Source: Nocardiopsis alborubida
GTDB lineage: Bacteria; Actinomycetota; Actinomycetes; Streptosporangiales; Streptosporangiaceae
Assembly (NCBI RefSeq): GCF_012396365.1
Contig: NZ_JAAXPG010000018.1
Coordinates: forward strand, 98,717 to 162,716
Reading direction: 5' to 3'
Length of the DNA: 64,000 nucleotides
Shown here: one piece after another, positions 17,940 through 26,471 of the stretch
Position numbering within the stretch: position 1 is the first letter of the stretch
How the letters are laid out: every line of letters begins with the position of its first letter
Notes under the pieces: generated by a model
The model's input: only the letters and a program-made list of their open reading frames with translations
Databases searched by the model: none
Told to the model about the DNA's origin: nothing
Translations under genes and position numbers: made by a program

Positions 17940-19268
17940 TCAGCTGACCGCCTGTGGTTCGGTGGACCGGGGCAGGACGGCCCCGGCGTCGGCGCTCATG
18001 GGGAGCAGCGCGCCCAGGACCTCGTCGAGGCGGTCGAGGTGGGCGCGGATCCAGGGCAGCGCCAGCGGGTCCGTGGCGGCGAGGGCCGCGTAGCGGCGTT
18101 CCTCGGTGTCGCCGTAGAGCAGGCTGGTGGCGACCCGCATGCGCAGGGCTTCCGTCCCCTCCCCGAACTCCGCGGCGGGCAGCACCCCCATCCCGAAGCG
18201 GTCCAGCAGCAGCCCGGTCAGGTCCGGACCGGTGACCACGCCGTGGAGGGCGGCCAGCCGCTCCCGGACCGGCTCGAAGTCGGGGTAGAGGTAGAAGGCC
18301 GCCCGGGGGACGGCCACGGTGGCGCCCGCGCGGACGAACGCCTCGGTGACCGCACCGGCGACGATGCCGTGCAGGCGGCGGCTGCGGTCGACGTGGTCGA
18401 GGAGTTCGGCGGGTTCGGTGAAGGCGTGCGCGGCGGCCTCCTGGACGGGGGCGACCGGACTCGACCAGATCTCGCTGGCCACCCCGAGCAGCCCGCCGCG
18501 CAGGCGGTGGCCGATCTCGGAGTCGGGCAGGCGCACGACGCCGATGCGCCAGCCGCCCAGGGCCAGGTTCTTGCTCAGCCCGGTGGAGATGACGGTGCGC
18601 TCGGGCGCGTACTCGGCGGGGCTGTGCACCTCGGCGGGCCCCTCGCCGGGGGCCGCGGGGTGGACGAGGTCGCGGTAGATCTCGTCGGAGATGACGACCA
18701 GGTCGAGTTCGCGGGCCACCTCGCACAGGCGCCGGACGGTGTCGGCCCCGGCCACGGTGCCGGTCGGGTTGTCGGGGACGGTGACGATGACGGCGTTGAC
18801 CGTGCGCCCCTCCTCGCGGGCCGCGGTGACGGCGGCGTGCAGCAGGTCCGGCTGGGGTACGCCCCCCTCGCCGGGGGCCGTGGGAACCATGACGGGCCGC
18901 TGCCCCACCAGGCGGCTCTGCGCGGCGTAGCTGACCCAGCTGGGCGCGGCGATCGCGGTGTCGCCGCCGATCTCCAGCAGGAGGCTGTACAGGAGCGGCT
19001 TGCTGCCGGGCCCGGCGATGACCAGCCCGGGGTCGGTGGGCAGCCCGCGGCGCTCCCAGTACCCGGCGGCGGCCTCCCGCAGGGCCGCGGACCCGGCGAC
19101 GGGCCCGTAGGCGTTGGCGCCGTTCCCCGCGGTGAGACGGTCGCGCATGACCGGGTGGACCGGGAGTCCGGCCTCGCCGAAGCCCAGGGGGAGCACGCAG
19201 ACTCCCTGGCGACGCTTCTCGGCGAGCGCTTCGTTGACGGCGAGGGTCGCGGACACAGTGACGGCCAT
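17940..19268 (-). CDS. PLP-dependent class I/II aminotransferase
   Basis: 442 residues from ATG 19268 (GGAG about 11 nt upstream). Fold-type I enzyme; substrate pocket and cofactor motifs: GFGEAGLPVHP, NAYGPVAGSAALREAAAGY, TVPDNPTGTVAG, VISDEIYRDL, and the Schiff-base lysine in ISTGLSKNLALGGWRIG. Probably an aspartate/aromatic-type or alanine aminotransferase; specificity cannot be assigned. Transcribed divergently from a LysR regulator 146 nt away, which is the classical arrangement for a LysR protein and its target gene. Confidence 0.88.
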   Translation of the reverse strand: MAVTVSATLAVNEALAEKRRQGVCVLPLGFGEAGLPVHPVMRDRLTAGNGANAYGPVAGSAALREAAAGYWERRGLPTDPGLVIAGPGSKPLLYSLLLEIGGDTAIAAPSWVSYAAQSRLVGQRPVMVPTAPGEGGVPQPDLLHAAVTAAREEGRTVNAVIVTVPDNPTGTVAGADTVRRLCEVARELDLVVISDEIYRDLVHPAAPGEGPAEVHSPAEYAPERTVISTGLSKNLALGGWRIGVVRLPDSEIGHRLRGGLLGVASEIWSSPVAPVQEAAAHAFTEPAELLDHVDRSRRLHGIVAGAVTEAFVRAGATVAVPRAAFYLYPDFEPVRERLAALHGVVTGPDLTGLLLDRFGMGVLPAAEFGEGTEALRMRVATSLLYGDTEERRYAALAATDPLALPWIRAHLDRLDEVLGALLPMSADAGAVLPRSTEPQAVS

Positions 19269-19414
19269 CGAGGACTCATCTCCGGTTTGTCGTGAATGCG
19301 GGTGCTGCGTGGACTGCCGCCCCACCTGGGAGGACGGCCCGTCACCCCACACACTGCCCAGGTTCAGGCATCAGTACAAGCGCGTCTTTTCGATGCTGAG
19401 AGTAAGGTTTCCTT

Positions 19415-20353
19415 ATGCTCGATCTGCGTCGTCTGCACGTGCTCCGCGAGTTCAGCATCCGGGGAACCATCTCCGCCACCGCCGGTGCTCTCGGCTACAC
19501 GCCCTCGGCCGTGTCCCAGCAGCTGGCCACACTGGAGAGGGAGACGGGCGTCGCGCTGCTGGACCGCTCCGCGCGGGGCGCCGAACTCACCGACGCCGGG
19601 CGGCTCCTGGTGGCCCAGGCCGAGGACATCCTGGCGCTGGTGGAGGCGACCGAGTCGGTGCTCGCCGAGCAGTCGGACCTGGCGCTGGGCGTGGTCACCG
19701 TCACGGCGTTCCCGACCGCCGCCGTGGCGTTCGCCCCGCTGCTGGTGCCGCCGCTGCGCCGGCACGAGGGGATGCAGCTGCTGCTGCGCCAGACCCTGCT
19801 GGCGACGGGGACCCAGCAGGTGCGCTCGCGGGAGGTGGACATCGCCCTGGTCGACGACTGGTCCGGACAGCACCCCGGGCGCGGACCGGAGAGCGGGCTG
19901 CGGCACATCCACCTGATGCGCGACCCGATGGTGCTGGCGGTGCCCCGGGAGCACACGCTGGCCGACCCCTCGACGCCGGTGGTGCTGGAGCGGTTGCTGA
20001 ACGAGTCGTGGATCGTGACGCCCGAGAGCGAGCGTTCGCGCTACGGAACGGACCGGCTCCTGTCCGAGGTGGGCGGACTGCCTTCCGCCGCCTGGGAGTT
20101 CGAGGGGCTGGGAACGGTGCTGAGCCTGGTGTCGCGCGGAATCGGGATCGCCGCGGTCCCGGCCCTGGCGATGGTGGGGGCCCCGGCGGGACTGGTCTAC
20201 CGGAGGCTGCCCGTGTCCGCGCCCGAGCGGCACGTGTACGCGGTGGTGCGCTCGGTGGCGGCGAGGCGGCCGGCGGTTCAGGTGACGCTGGCGGCGTTGA
20301 GGGATGCCTCGCAGCAGGTGAACAGGGAGATCGCCGGGATGACGATGGCCTGA
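19415..20353 (+). CDS. LysR-family transcriptional regulator
   Basis: 312 residues. N-terminal winged helix-turn-helix (residues 1-60: LDLRRLHVLREFSIRGTISATAGALGYTPSAVSQQLATLERETGVALLDRS), linker helix, then a periplasmic-binding-like effector domain (~90-300). AAGG precedes ATG 19415. The shared intergenic region with the aminotransferase (19269-19414) is AT-richer near 19380-19412 and probably carries the LysR box and both promoters. Likely activates or represses the aminotransferase in response to its substrate (inference from layout). Confidence 0.9.
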   Translation: MLDLRRLHVLREFSIRGTISATAGALGYTPSAVSQQLATLERETGVALLDRSARGAELTDAGRLLVAQAEDILALVEATESVLAEQSDLALGVVTVTAFPTAAVAFAPLLVPPLRRHEGMQLLLRQTLLATGTQQVRSREVDIALVDDWSGQHPGRGPESGLRHIHLMRDPMVLAVPREHTLADPSTPVVLERLLNESWIVTPESERSRYGTDRLLSEVGGLPSAAWEFEGLGTVLSLVSRGIGIAAVPALAMVGAPAGLVYRRLPVSAPERHVYAVVRSVAARRPAVQVTLAALRDASQQVNREIAGMTMA

Positions 20354-20590
20354 CCACGGGCGCCGGTCCGCTCCGCGCCGGCTCCGCCGGGACCTCCGCC
20401 AGTCCGCGCGGCGCGTGCTCGGGCTTGTCCGAGGGCCCGCCCCCTTCGGCTGAGCGCCGCGCAGCGCTCTACGCCGACCCCGCCGGACTCCCCCTCCCGC
20501 CCCGCCTCCGCAGGCGCGCCCTCACCCGCGGGACCGCCGCGAAACGGCGCGTGGCCCGGACCCCCGGGGCCGGACCACGTTCGTCGCCGT

Positions 20591-20920
20591 TCAATCTCTC
20601 TCCCTGCCGCGTGTCCGGTCGATCCGGCGGCGCAGTCTGCGGCAGACGTGGAGTGCCCGGTCACGGTCGTCCCGGGCGTTCCACCATCGGGCGTAGGCTT
20701 CCAGTCTTCTTTTGCGCAGTGCCTCCAGCTCGGCCTCCATCCGGTTCACCCGGTGCTCCAGGTCGATGCGCTCGCGTTCGAACACCGACATGTCGCGCTC
20801 GTGGAACCCCGCCTCCCGCTCGGCACTGACGAGCCGATCGGTGAGGCCCTCGGTGGGGTTTCCTCGGCCGGACTGTGCACTGATCCCTTCGAACCACACA
20901 ACATCTTGTGTATCCCGCAC
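20591..20920 (-). CDS. Small coiled-coil hypothetical protein
   Basis: 109 residues if the GTG at 20920 is used; no good ribosome-binding site is visible, so the true start may be a later GTG/ATG (for instance the Met of MSVFERERI). Residues ~30-105 (LVSAEREAGFHERDMSVFERERIDLEHRVNRMEAELEALRKRRLEAYARWW ... RDRALHVCRRLRRRIDRTRGRERD) form a convincing charged heptad-rich coiled coil. No known family recognised. The sequence just upstream (20930-20995) is the most AT-rich of the neighbourhood, which favours a real promoter and a real gene. Confidence 0.5.
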   Translation of the reverse strand: MRDTQDVVWFEGISAQSGRGNPTEGLTDRLVSAEREAGFHERDMSVFERERIDLEHRVNRMEAELEALRKRRLEAYARWWNARDDRDRALHVCRRLRRRIDRTRGRERD

Positions 20921-21006
20921 GGGGACAACATCACCGGTCGCTACGCAAAGAATACGGAAAGTGGCAGAAGAATCTAAATATCAATCAAACGGCCCTTTCG
21001 GACACC

Positions 21007-22206
21007 TCAGGCCGCGACCAACCTCTCGACCCGCACGTGGGCCGAGTCCCGCAGACGGGTGTAGACCTCCTCGAACCGCTCCAGGGACCGGTGGTGGTCG
21101 TGCCGCCGCGCGAGTTCGCGGCTGGCCGCGCCCAGGGCGCGCCTCCGGGGGCCGAGCACGAGGAGCAGCCGGTCCGCCAGGAGCACGGGATCGCCCGGCG
21201 GGAAGAGGAACCCGTTGCGCCCCTCCTCCACCAGGTGCGGCAGCGCCATCGCGTCCGCGGCCACCACCGGCAGGCCGGTGGACATCGCCTCCAGGGTGGC
21301 GATGCTCTGCAACTCGGCCACACCGGCGATCGCGAAGGCGTCCCCCGCCGCGTAGACCAGGGGCAGGTCCTCGTCCGGGACGAAGCCCAGGAAGAACACC
21401 CGGTCCGCCACCCCCAGCTCCGCGGCCAGCGAGCGCAGTTCCTCCTCGCGCTGGCCGGTCCCCGCCAGGGCCAGCTGGGCGTCCCGCTCGGGCACGATCC
21501 GCGCGAGCGCCCGGATCGTGTCGTCGATCCTCTTCTCCGCGTCCAGCCTGCCCACGAAGACGATCGTGTCCCGGTCGGGCAGCCCGAACCGGCGCCGCGC
21601 CGCGGCGGGGTCCTCGTGGGGGCGGAACCGGTCCAGGTCGATCCCGCACGAGATGGCCTCGACCCCGCGCGTGAACCCCTTCTCCCGCAGGAGCCGGGCG
21701 GCCCGCGGGGTCGGCGTGGTCACGTGGTCGGCCTCCCCCGCCACCCGGATCATGTCCTTCCAGGCCAGGAGGCCCGCGAGCTCCTGCATCGGCGTGGGGA
21801 TCCGGGCGTGCGCGTACAGGTTGTCCGGCATGAAGTGGTTGGTGAGCACCACGGGTACACCAGCGGCGCGGCCCCTGCGCACCGCCGAGCGGCTGAGCGG
21901 GAAGTGGCTCTGCGCGTGCACGACGTCGGGCTCCAGGCGCTGGACGATCCGGGCGATGTGCCCGCCCATACCCAGCGGGACGGCGGCGCGCATGAAGGGG
22001 ATGGGCGCCGAACGCAGGCGGTGCTCGGTCACCGCGCCGTTGACCGTGACGTAGGGGTCGCCCTGCTCGGAGGGGCACACCACGTGGACCCGGTGCCCTC
22101 GCCCGGCCAGCCCCTCGGCCAGGCGGTGGGTGAAGTATCCGGCCCCGTTGACGTCGGGGGGATAGGTGTCGCTGGCGATCAGGACACGCAGCGGGCGTTC
22201 GGCCAT
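21007..22206 (-). CDS. GT4 glycosyltransferase
   Basis: 399 residues, GT-B fold. RVLIASDTYPPDVNGAGYFTHRLAEGLAGRGHRVHVV is the acceptor-domain start; PDVVHAQSHFPLSRSAVRRGR and VPVVLTNHFMPDNLY resemble the GDP-mannose-dependent PimB/PimC/MgtA group; the donor site shows FVGRLDAEKRIDDTIRAL and the EX7E motif in GVAELQSIATLEAMSTGLPVVAAD (E...E). Acts at the cytosolic membrane face on lipid or polysaccharide acceptors. It is 12 nt downstream of the EamA transporter gene, same strand, so the two form an operon. Acceptor and sugar remain unassigned. Confidence 0.87.
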   Translation of the reverse strand: MAERPLRVLIASDTYPPDVNGAGYFTHRLAEGLAGRGHRVHVVCPSEQGDPYVTVNGAVTEHRLRSAPIPFMRAAVPLGMGGHIARIVQRLEPDVVHAQSHFPLSRSAVRRGRAAGVPVVLTNHFMPDNLYAHARIPTPMQELAGLLAWKDMIRVAGEADHVTTPTPRAARLLREKGFTRGVEAISCGIDLDRFRPHEDPAAARRRFGLPDRDTIVFVGRLDAEKRIDDTIRALARIVPERDAQLALAGTGQREEELRSLAAELGVADRVFFLGFVPDEDLPLVYAAGDAFAIAGVAELQSIATLEAMSTGLPVVAADAMALPHLVEEGRNGFLFPPGDPVLLADRLLLVLGPRRRALGAASRELARRHDHHRSLERFEEVYTRLRDSAHVRVERLVAA

Positions 22207-22218
22207 GGTGGTTGCTCC

Positions 22219-23094
22219 TTAGCGTTCGGTGTCGGCGACGACCTCGGGGTTGCGGTGGCGCGCCTGGGCGAGGGCGATGGTCCCGGCGACGGCGAGGCAG
22301 GCGAAGACCAGCGCGCCGAACTGGGCGGGAGGGGTCTGCGGCGCGCCCTCTCCCAGGAGGAGGGCGCCGATGGCCACACCGACCACGGGGTCGGTGATCA
22401 GGAGGGTCGCGTAGGCGGCCGTGAAGTGCCCGGTGCGGTAGGCGTTCTGCATCAGAAGGGCGCCGAAGACCGCCGTGGCCACGGCGAGCGGGGTCAGCCA
22501 GCTGATCAGGCTGGTCCAGTCCCCGACGGCGTTGGCGGCCAGGACGCGTGCCAGCCCGGACGTGGTGCCCATGGCCGTACCGCCCGCCAGGGCGAGCAGG
22601 AGGGCCCGGACCCCGTTGTTCATCCGGTGCGCCGTGAAGTGGACGACGGCTCCCGCGCCGAGGGTGAACCCGGTGAGCGCCAGCGCCGCGCCGGTGGTCA
22701 TGGCGGGGCTGTTGGCGGTGTGCGGGAACAGGGAGATCACCCCGGTCAGGCCGACCATGACGGCGGTTCCGGCGATGATCTGGGAGGGGCTCACCCTGCG
22801 GCGGTTGAACAGGGCCGACAGCACGATGGCGAACAGCAGGCCGGTCACGCCGATCGGCTGGATGATGGTCAGCGGCGCACCGCTGAGGGCCACCAGGTGC
22901 AGCCCCGCGCCGAGGACGGCGGCCACGCTGCCGATCATCCAGCGGGGCTGGCGCAGCAGGTGCAGCAGGAACCCGGCCTTCGCCACCCGGCCGCCCGGGG
23001 CGCGGACGGCGTCGCGCTCCTGGAGGGCGGAACCCAGCGCCAGGGTGAACGCGCCGGCCACGGCGATGAGGATCGGCACCAGCATCAGCGCCAC
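22219..23094 (-). CDS. DMT/EamA-family transporter
   Basis: 291 residues with ten membrane segments in two EamA-like halves (about 5-140 and 150-280). Opening with GTG 23094; a second Met at codon 4 is also possible, and neither has a strong Shine-Dalgarno sequence. The motifs GAFTLALGSALQERDAV, PLTIIQPIGVTGLLFAIVLSALFNRR and PVVGVAIGALLLGEG are those of actinobacterial DMT transporters. Substrate unknown. First gene of the operon with the GT4 enzyme; a shared role in exporting or flipping a glycolipid is possible but speculative. Divergent from the GH20 gene. Confidence 0.82.
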   Translation of the reverse strand: MALMLVPILIAVAGAFTLALGSALQERDAVRAPGGRVAKAGFLLHLLRQPRWMIGSVAAVLGAGLHLVALSGAPLTIIQPIGVTGLLFAIVLSALFNRRRVSPSQIIAGTAVMVGLTGVISLFPHTANSPAMTTGAALALTGFTLGAGAVVHFTAHRMNNGVRALLLALAGGTAMGTTSGLARVLAANAVGDWTSLISWLTPLAVATAVFGALLMQNAYRTGHFTAAYATLLITDPVVGVAIGALLLGEGAPQTPPAQFGALVFACLAVAGTIALAQARHRNPEVVADTER

Positions 23095-23339
23095 CGCCCC
23101 ACGGGTGTCCCCCGTCTCCCGGGCATCGCCGAACCCCCTCTGTTCCGTCGTCCCAGCAACGGTACGGACGGGCCCCGCGCCACGGCGATAACGTCAACCC
23201 CCCGTCCGCCGTGGTGGTAACCCCACCACGTCCGCACCTACCCGGTCACGGTTCCGGTACCCCGTCGTTTCCGGGTACGGGGTGACCGTTTGTCCCCAGG
23301 GGGTGTGCCCGCGAGGAGCCACGTGGCACTATGTCCGGT

Positions 23340-23355
23340 ATTGGTCTAGACCGGA
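23340..23355 (+). promoter_or_regulatory. dre: DasR-type operator before the hexosaminidase gene
   Basis: ATTGGTCTAGACCGGA matches the DasR-responsive element consensus (A-C/T-TGGTCTAGACCA-like) with the core TGGTCTAGACC intact. It ends 15 nt before the GH20 start codon and overlaps the position where transcription or translation initiates. DasR is the GntR-family master repressor of N-acetylglucosamine and chitin use, released by glucosamine-6-phosphate. Confidence 0.88.
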
Positions 23356-23370
23356 TAGGAGCGGTTCACC

Positions 23371-24951
23371 GTGCCTGACACTTCCCCCTTCCTCGTCCCC
23401 CGTCCCAACTCCTCGACTCCGGGAGACACCGGGGGGCTCACGCTGACCGCCTCGACCAGGGTGTCCGCCGACCCCGACGCCCGGGGCACGCTCACGTGGC
23501 TCCAGCGTGAACTCGGCGCGGCCACCGGCCTGCCCCTGGCCGCCGGTGACGAGGCCAGCGCACAGGTCCGGCTGAGCGTGGACCCCGAGGCGGGCCTGGG
23601 CCGCGAGGGCTACCGGCTGATCGTGGACGCCGAGGGCGCCATCATCGTGGGCAACGACCCCGCCGGGGTGTTCTACGGCGCGCAGACCCTGCGGCAGCTG
23701 CTGCCCGCCGACGCCTACCGGGACGCCCCTCTGGGCGGCGCCGAGTGGACCCTGCCCGCCGTGAGCGTCACCGACGCGCCGCGTTTCCGCTGGCGGGGCG
23801 TGATGCTGGACGTGGCCCGCCACTTCGTGCCCAAGCGCGAGGTGCTGCGGTTCATCGACCTGCTGGCCATGCACAAGCTCAACGTCCTGCACCTGCACCT
23901 GACCGACGACCAGGGGTGGCGAGTGGAGATCCGCCGCTATCCGAGGCTGACCGAGGCGGGCTCCTGGCGGACCCGGAGCCAGGTGGGCGCCGCCAAGCCG
24001 CCCGTGTTCGACGAGCGCCCGCACGGCGGTTTCTTCACCCAGGACGACATCCGCGAGATCGTCGCCTACGCCGACGCCCGGCACGTGGCCGTCGTCCCCG
24101 AGATCGACGTGCCCGGCCACTCGCAGGCCGCCATCCACGCCTACCCCGAGCTGGGCGAGTGCGGACAGATCCCGGTCGGCGACCAGTGGGGCATCTTCGA
24201 GGAGGTGCTCGCGGTCACCGACAACGTCCTGGAGTTCTACCGGGGCGTCCTGGACGAGCTGATCGAGCTGTTCCCGAGCACCTACGTGCACGTGGGCGGC
24301 GACGAGTGCCCCAAGACCCAGTGGCGGGCGAGCGCGTCCGCGCAGCGGCGGATCAAGGAGGAGGGGCTGGCCGACGAGGACGAGTTGCAGAGCTGGTTCA
24401 TCCGCCAGCTGGACGAGCACCTGACCTCACGCGGCCGCCGACTGGTCGGCTGGGACGAGATCCTGGAGGGAGGACTCGCGCCGGGGGCGACCGTGATGTC
24501 GTGGCGCGGCGAGGAGGGCGGTGTCGCGGCCGCGCGAGCCGGTCACGACGTGGTCATGAGCCCCACCCGCACCTCCTACCTGGACTACCGGCAGTCGGAG
24601 TCCGGGGACGAGCCCGTCCCGGTGGGCACGCTGCTGCGGACCGAAGACGTCTACCTGGCCGAGCCGGTCCCCCCGGGGCTGACCGAGCAGGAGTCCGCGC
24701 ACGTGCTGGGCGCGCAGGTGAACGTGTGGACCGAGCACATCGACACGCCGCGCAGGCTGGACTACATGGTCTTCCCCAGGCTGTCGGCCTTCGCCGAGCA
24801 GGTGTGGTCGTCCGGTGAGCGCGACTACGCCGAGTTCGAGCCCCGGCTGAGGCGGCACCTGGAGCGGCTCGACGCGGTCGGGGTGGAGTACCGGCCGCTG
24901 GACGGGCCGCGCCCGTGGCACACCCGTCCGGGGGTGCCGGGCTGGGGGTGA
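23371..24951 (+). CDS. Beta-N-acetylhexosaminidase, GH20
   Basis: 526 residues from GTG 23371, AGGAG 9 nt upstream. Domains: GH20b-like N-terminal domain (~20-135) and GH20 TIM barrel (~138-490). Catalytic pair D311-E312 in YVHVGGDECPK; substrate-binding elements RWRGVMLDVARHFVP, HKLNVLHLHLTDDQGWRVEI, VVPEIDVPGHSQAA, VMSWRGEEGG and GAQVNVWTEHI. Retaining, substrate-assisted hydrolysis of terminal beta-GlcNAc/GalNAc from chito-oligosaccharides or glycans. No signal peptide visible, so probably intracellular and supplied by an importer, as expected for a DasR-regulated enzyme. Confidence 0.94.
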   Translation: MPDTSPFLVPRPNSSTPGDTGGLTLTASTRVSADPDARGTLTWLQRELGAATGLPLAAGDEASAQVRLSVDPEAGLGREGYRLIVDAEGAIIVGNDPAGVFYGAQTLRQLLPADAYRDAPLGGAEWTLPAVSVTDAPRFRWRGVMLDVARHFVPKREVLRFIDLLAMHKLNVLHLHLTDDQGWRVEIRRYPRLTEAGSWRTRSQVGAAKPPVFDERPHGGFFTQDDIREIVAYADARHVAVVPEIDVPGHSQAAIHAYPELGECGQIPVGDQWGIFEEVLAVTDNVLEFYRGVLDELIELFPSTYVHVGGDECPKTQWRASASAQRRIKEEGLADEDELQSWFIRQLDEHLTSRGRRLVGWDEILEGGLAPGATVMSWRGEEGGVAAARAGHDVVMSPTRTSYLDYRQSESGDEPVPVGTLLRTEDVYLAEPVPPGLTEQESAHVLGAQVNVWTEHIDTPRRLDYMVFPRLSAFAEQVWSSGERDYAEFEPRLRRHLERLDAVGVEYRPLDGPRPWHTRPGVPGWG

Positions 24952-25027
24952 CCCCGGGTACGAAGGGCCCCGGGGCCCGTGAGCCGGTGGCGACCGGACC
25001 CCGGATCCCGGGCGCCGTCCCGGGGCC

Positions 25028-26281
25028 TCAGAAGTAGGTGGCCGCCATCTCCACGACGGTGTCCTCCTCGTCCACCACCGGCAGGACCCGCCAGCGGTCG
25101 AAGGCCGTGCACGGGTGCGAGATCCCGAAGGAGACCAGGTCGCCGGGGCTGACCTCCAGCCCCGGCGGAACCCTCAGGTAGGCGTGGTGGTCGTTGAGGT
25201 CGGTCACCTCCGTGCCCCCGGCCTCCACGGTGGCGCCGTCCGCGCGGCGCAGGCGGCGCGGCACGGGGAACCCCTGGTCGTGGTTGGCGTCGCGGCGCCC
25301 CATGCCGACGATCGCCAGCCCCTCCTCCGGGGTGGAGGTCACCTGGGCCCACAGCTCCAGGGCCCCGGCCAGCGCGTCGGGGCCCTGCGGCAGGCGGCGG
25401 TAGGGCGTGGTGCGCCGGTACAGGCCGTCGTCGTGGACCACGTAGGCGCCGCTGCGCAGGATCGGCAGGACGTCCTCCCGGCCGCCGAGCTCCTCGGCGA
25501 CCAGGTCGAACCACGCGCTGCCGCCCACCGACAGCACCGGCCGGTCCAGGCCGTGCCGGGCGGCCAGCGCCGCGGCGTCGCCGACCAGGTCGCGCAGGAA
25601 GCCGCGCACTCCGTCGGCGTCGCCGAGCGGCCCCTCGTAGCCGGCCACCCCGGCCAGTTCCAGGCCCGGCGCGTCGGCGACGGCCGCGGCCACCGCGAGC
25701 AGTTCCTCCCGGGTGCGGCAGCCGGTGCGCCCCCCGGGGACCCCCCGTTCGACCAGCACCCGCAGGGGCCGTCCGGCGGAGCGCTCCCCGGGCCGGTCTG
25801 CGGCGGCCTCCGCGGCGACCGCCACCCCCTCGGCGGAGTCGGCGTAGAAGAGGAACTCGAAGTCGGGGTCCTCGTCCAGCTCACCGACCGCCCAGCGCAG
25901 CACCCGGCCGTCGAGCAGCTCGTTGGCGAGCAGGATCCGGCGCACGCCGAACCGCCGGAAGTCCAGGACCTGGTTGGCGCTGGCGGCGGAGACCCCCCAG
26001 GCGCCCGCGTCCAGCTGGCGCTGGATGAGGACCGGAGCCATGGAGGTCTTGCCGTGCGGGGCGAACAGCAGCCGGTGGTGCTCGGCGAAGTCGGCGAGCG
26101 CGGCGACGTTGCGGTCCAGCGCGGAGGCGCGCAGCACCATCAGCGGCCAGGTGAACGGGCCGGTGAACAGGTGGTCGCGGCGGGCCGCGAACTCCTCCAG
26201 GGGAATCGGGGCGTCCGTCCACCACAGGCCCTTGGTGCGCCAGTCGACGTGTTCCTGGGGGATGGTCAGCCGATCGCTCAC
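25028..26281 (-). CDS. Fold-type III PLP amino-acid deaminase (D-serine dehydratase-like)
   Basis: 417 residues from GTG 26281 with AGGAGG 10 nt upstream. Alanine-racemase-like N-terminal TIM barrel with the PLP lysine in LLFAPHGKTSMAPVLIQRQL, and a C-terminal beta domain ending in the metal-site motif GISHPCTAFDRW (His and Cys zinc ligands), the hallmark of the DSD1/D-threonine-aldolase group. Annotated relatives are called amino acid deaminases and act on D-serine or similar D-amino acids. Upstream lies the strong hairpin 26308-26352. It is convergent with the hexosaminidase; amino-sugar/D-amino-acid catabolism is a plausible common theme. Confidence 0.86.
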   Translation of the reverse strand: MSDRLTIPQEHVDWRTKGLWWTDAPIPLEEFAARRDHLFTGPFTWPLMVLRASALDRNVAALADFAEHHRLLFAPHGKTSMAPVLIQRQLDAGAWGVSAASANQVLDFRRFGVRRILLANELLDGRVLRWAVGELDEDPDFEFLFYADSAEGVAVAAEAAADRPGERSAGRPLRVLVERGVPGGRTGCRTREELLAVAAAVADAPGLELAGVAGYEGPLGDADGVRGFLRDLVGDAAALAARHGLDRPVLSVGGSAWFDLVAEELGGREDVLPILRSGAYVVHDDGLYRRTTPYRRLPQGPDALAGALELWAQVTSTPEEGLAIVGMGRRDANHDQGFPVPRRLRRADGATVEAGGTEVTDLNDHHAYLRVPPGLEVSPGDLVSFGISHPCTAFDRWRVLPVVDEEDTVVEMAATYF

Positions 26282-26307
26282 GTGGTGTCCGCCTCCTGGT
26301 CCGAACG

Positions 26308-26352
26308 CCCCGCTTCCGGGGAGACCGCGGCGCGGTCTCCCCGGAAGCGGGG
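26308..26352 (-). terminator. Very strong hairpin between GDPD and deaminase genes
   Basis: 22-nt arms 26308-26329 and 26331-26352 are perfectly complementary around a single central base, so the real fold is a ~20-bp stem with a small loop. Located 120 nt after the GDPD stop and ~10 nt before the ribosome-binding site of the leftward deaminase gene, so it both ends the GDPD transcript and insulates, or could attenuate, the deaminase. Confidence 0.8.
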
Positions 26353-26471
26353 TCCTCGTGTGGGTCGGACCGATCATCCCACCCGACACCGCCCGGGGCC
26401 AGGGAGCGCTCCGGGCGCGGCCCGGGGACGGCGCCCCTCTGAGGCGGACGCGGTTCCCGGACCGACGCGGG

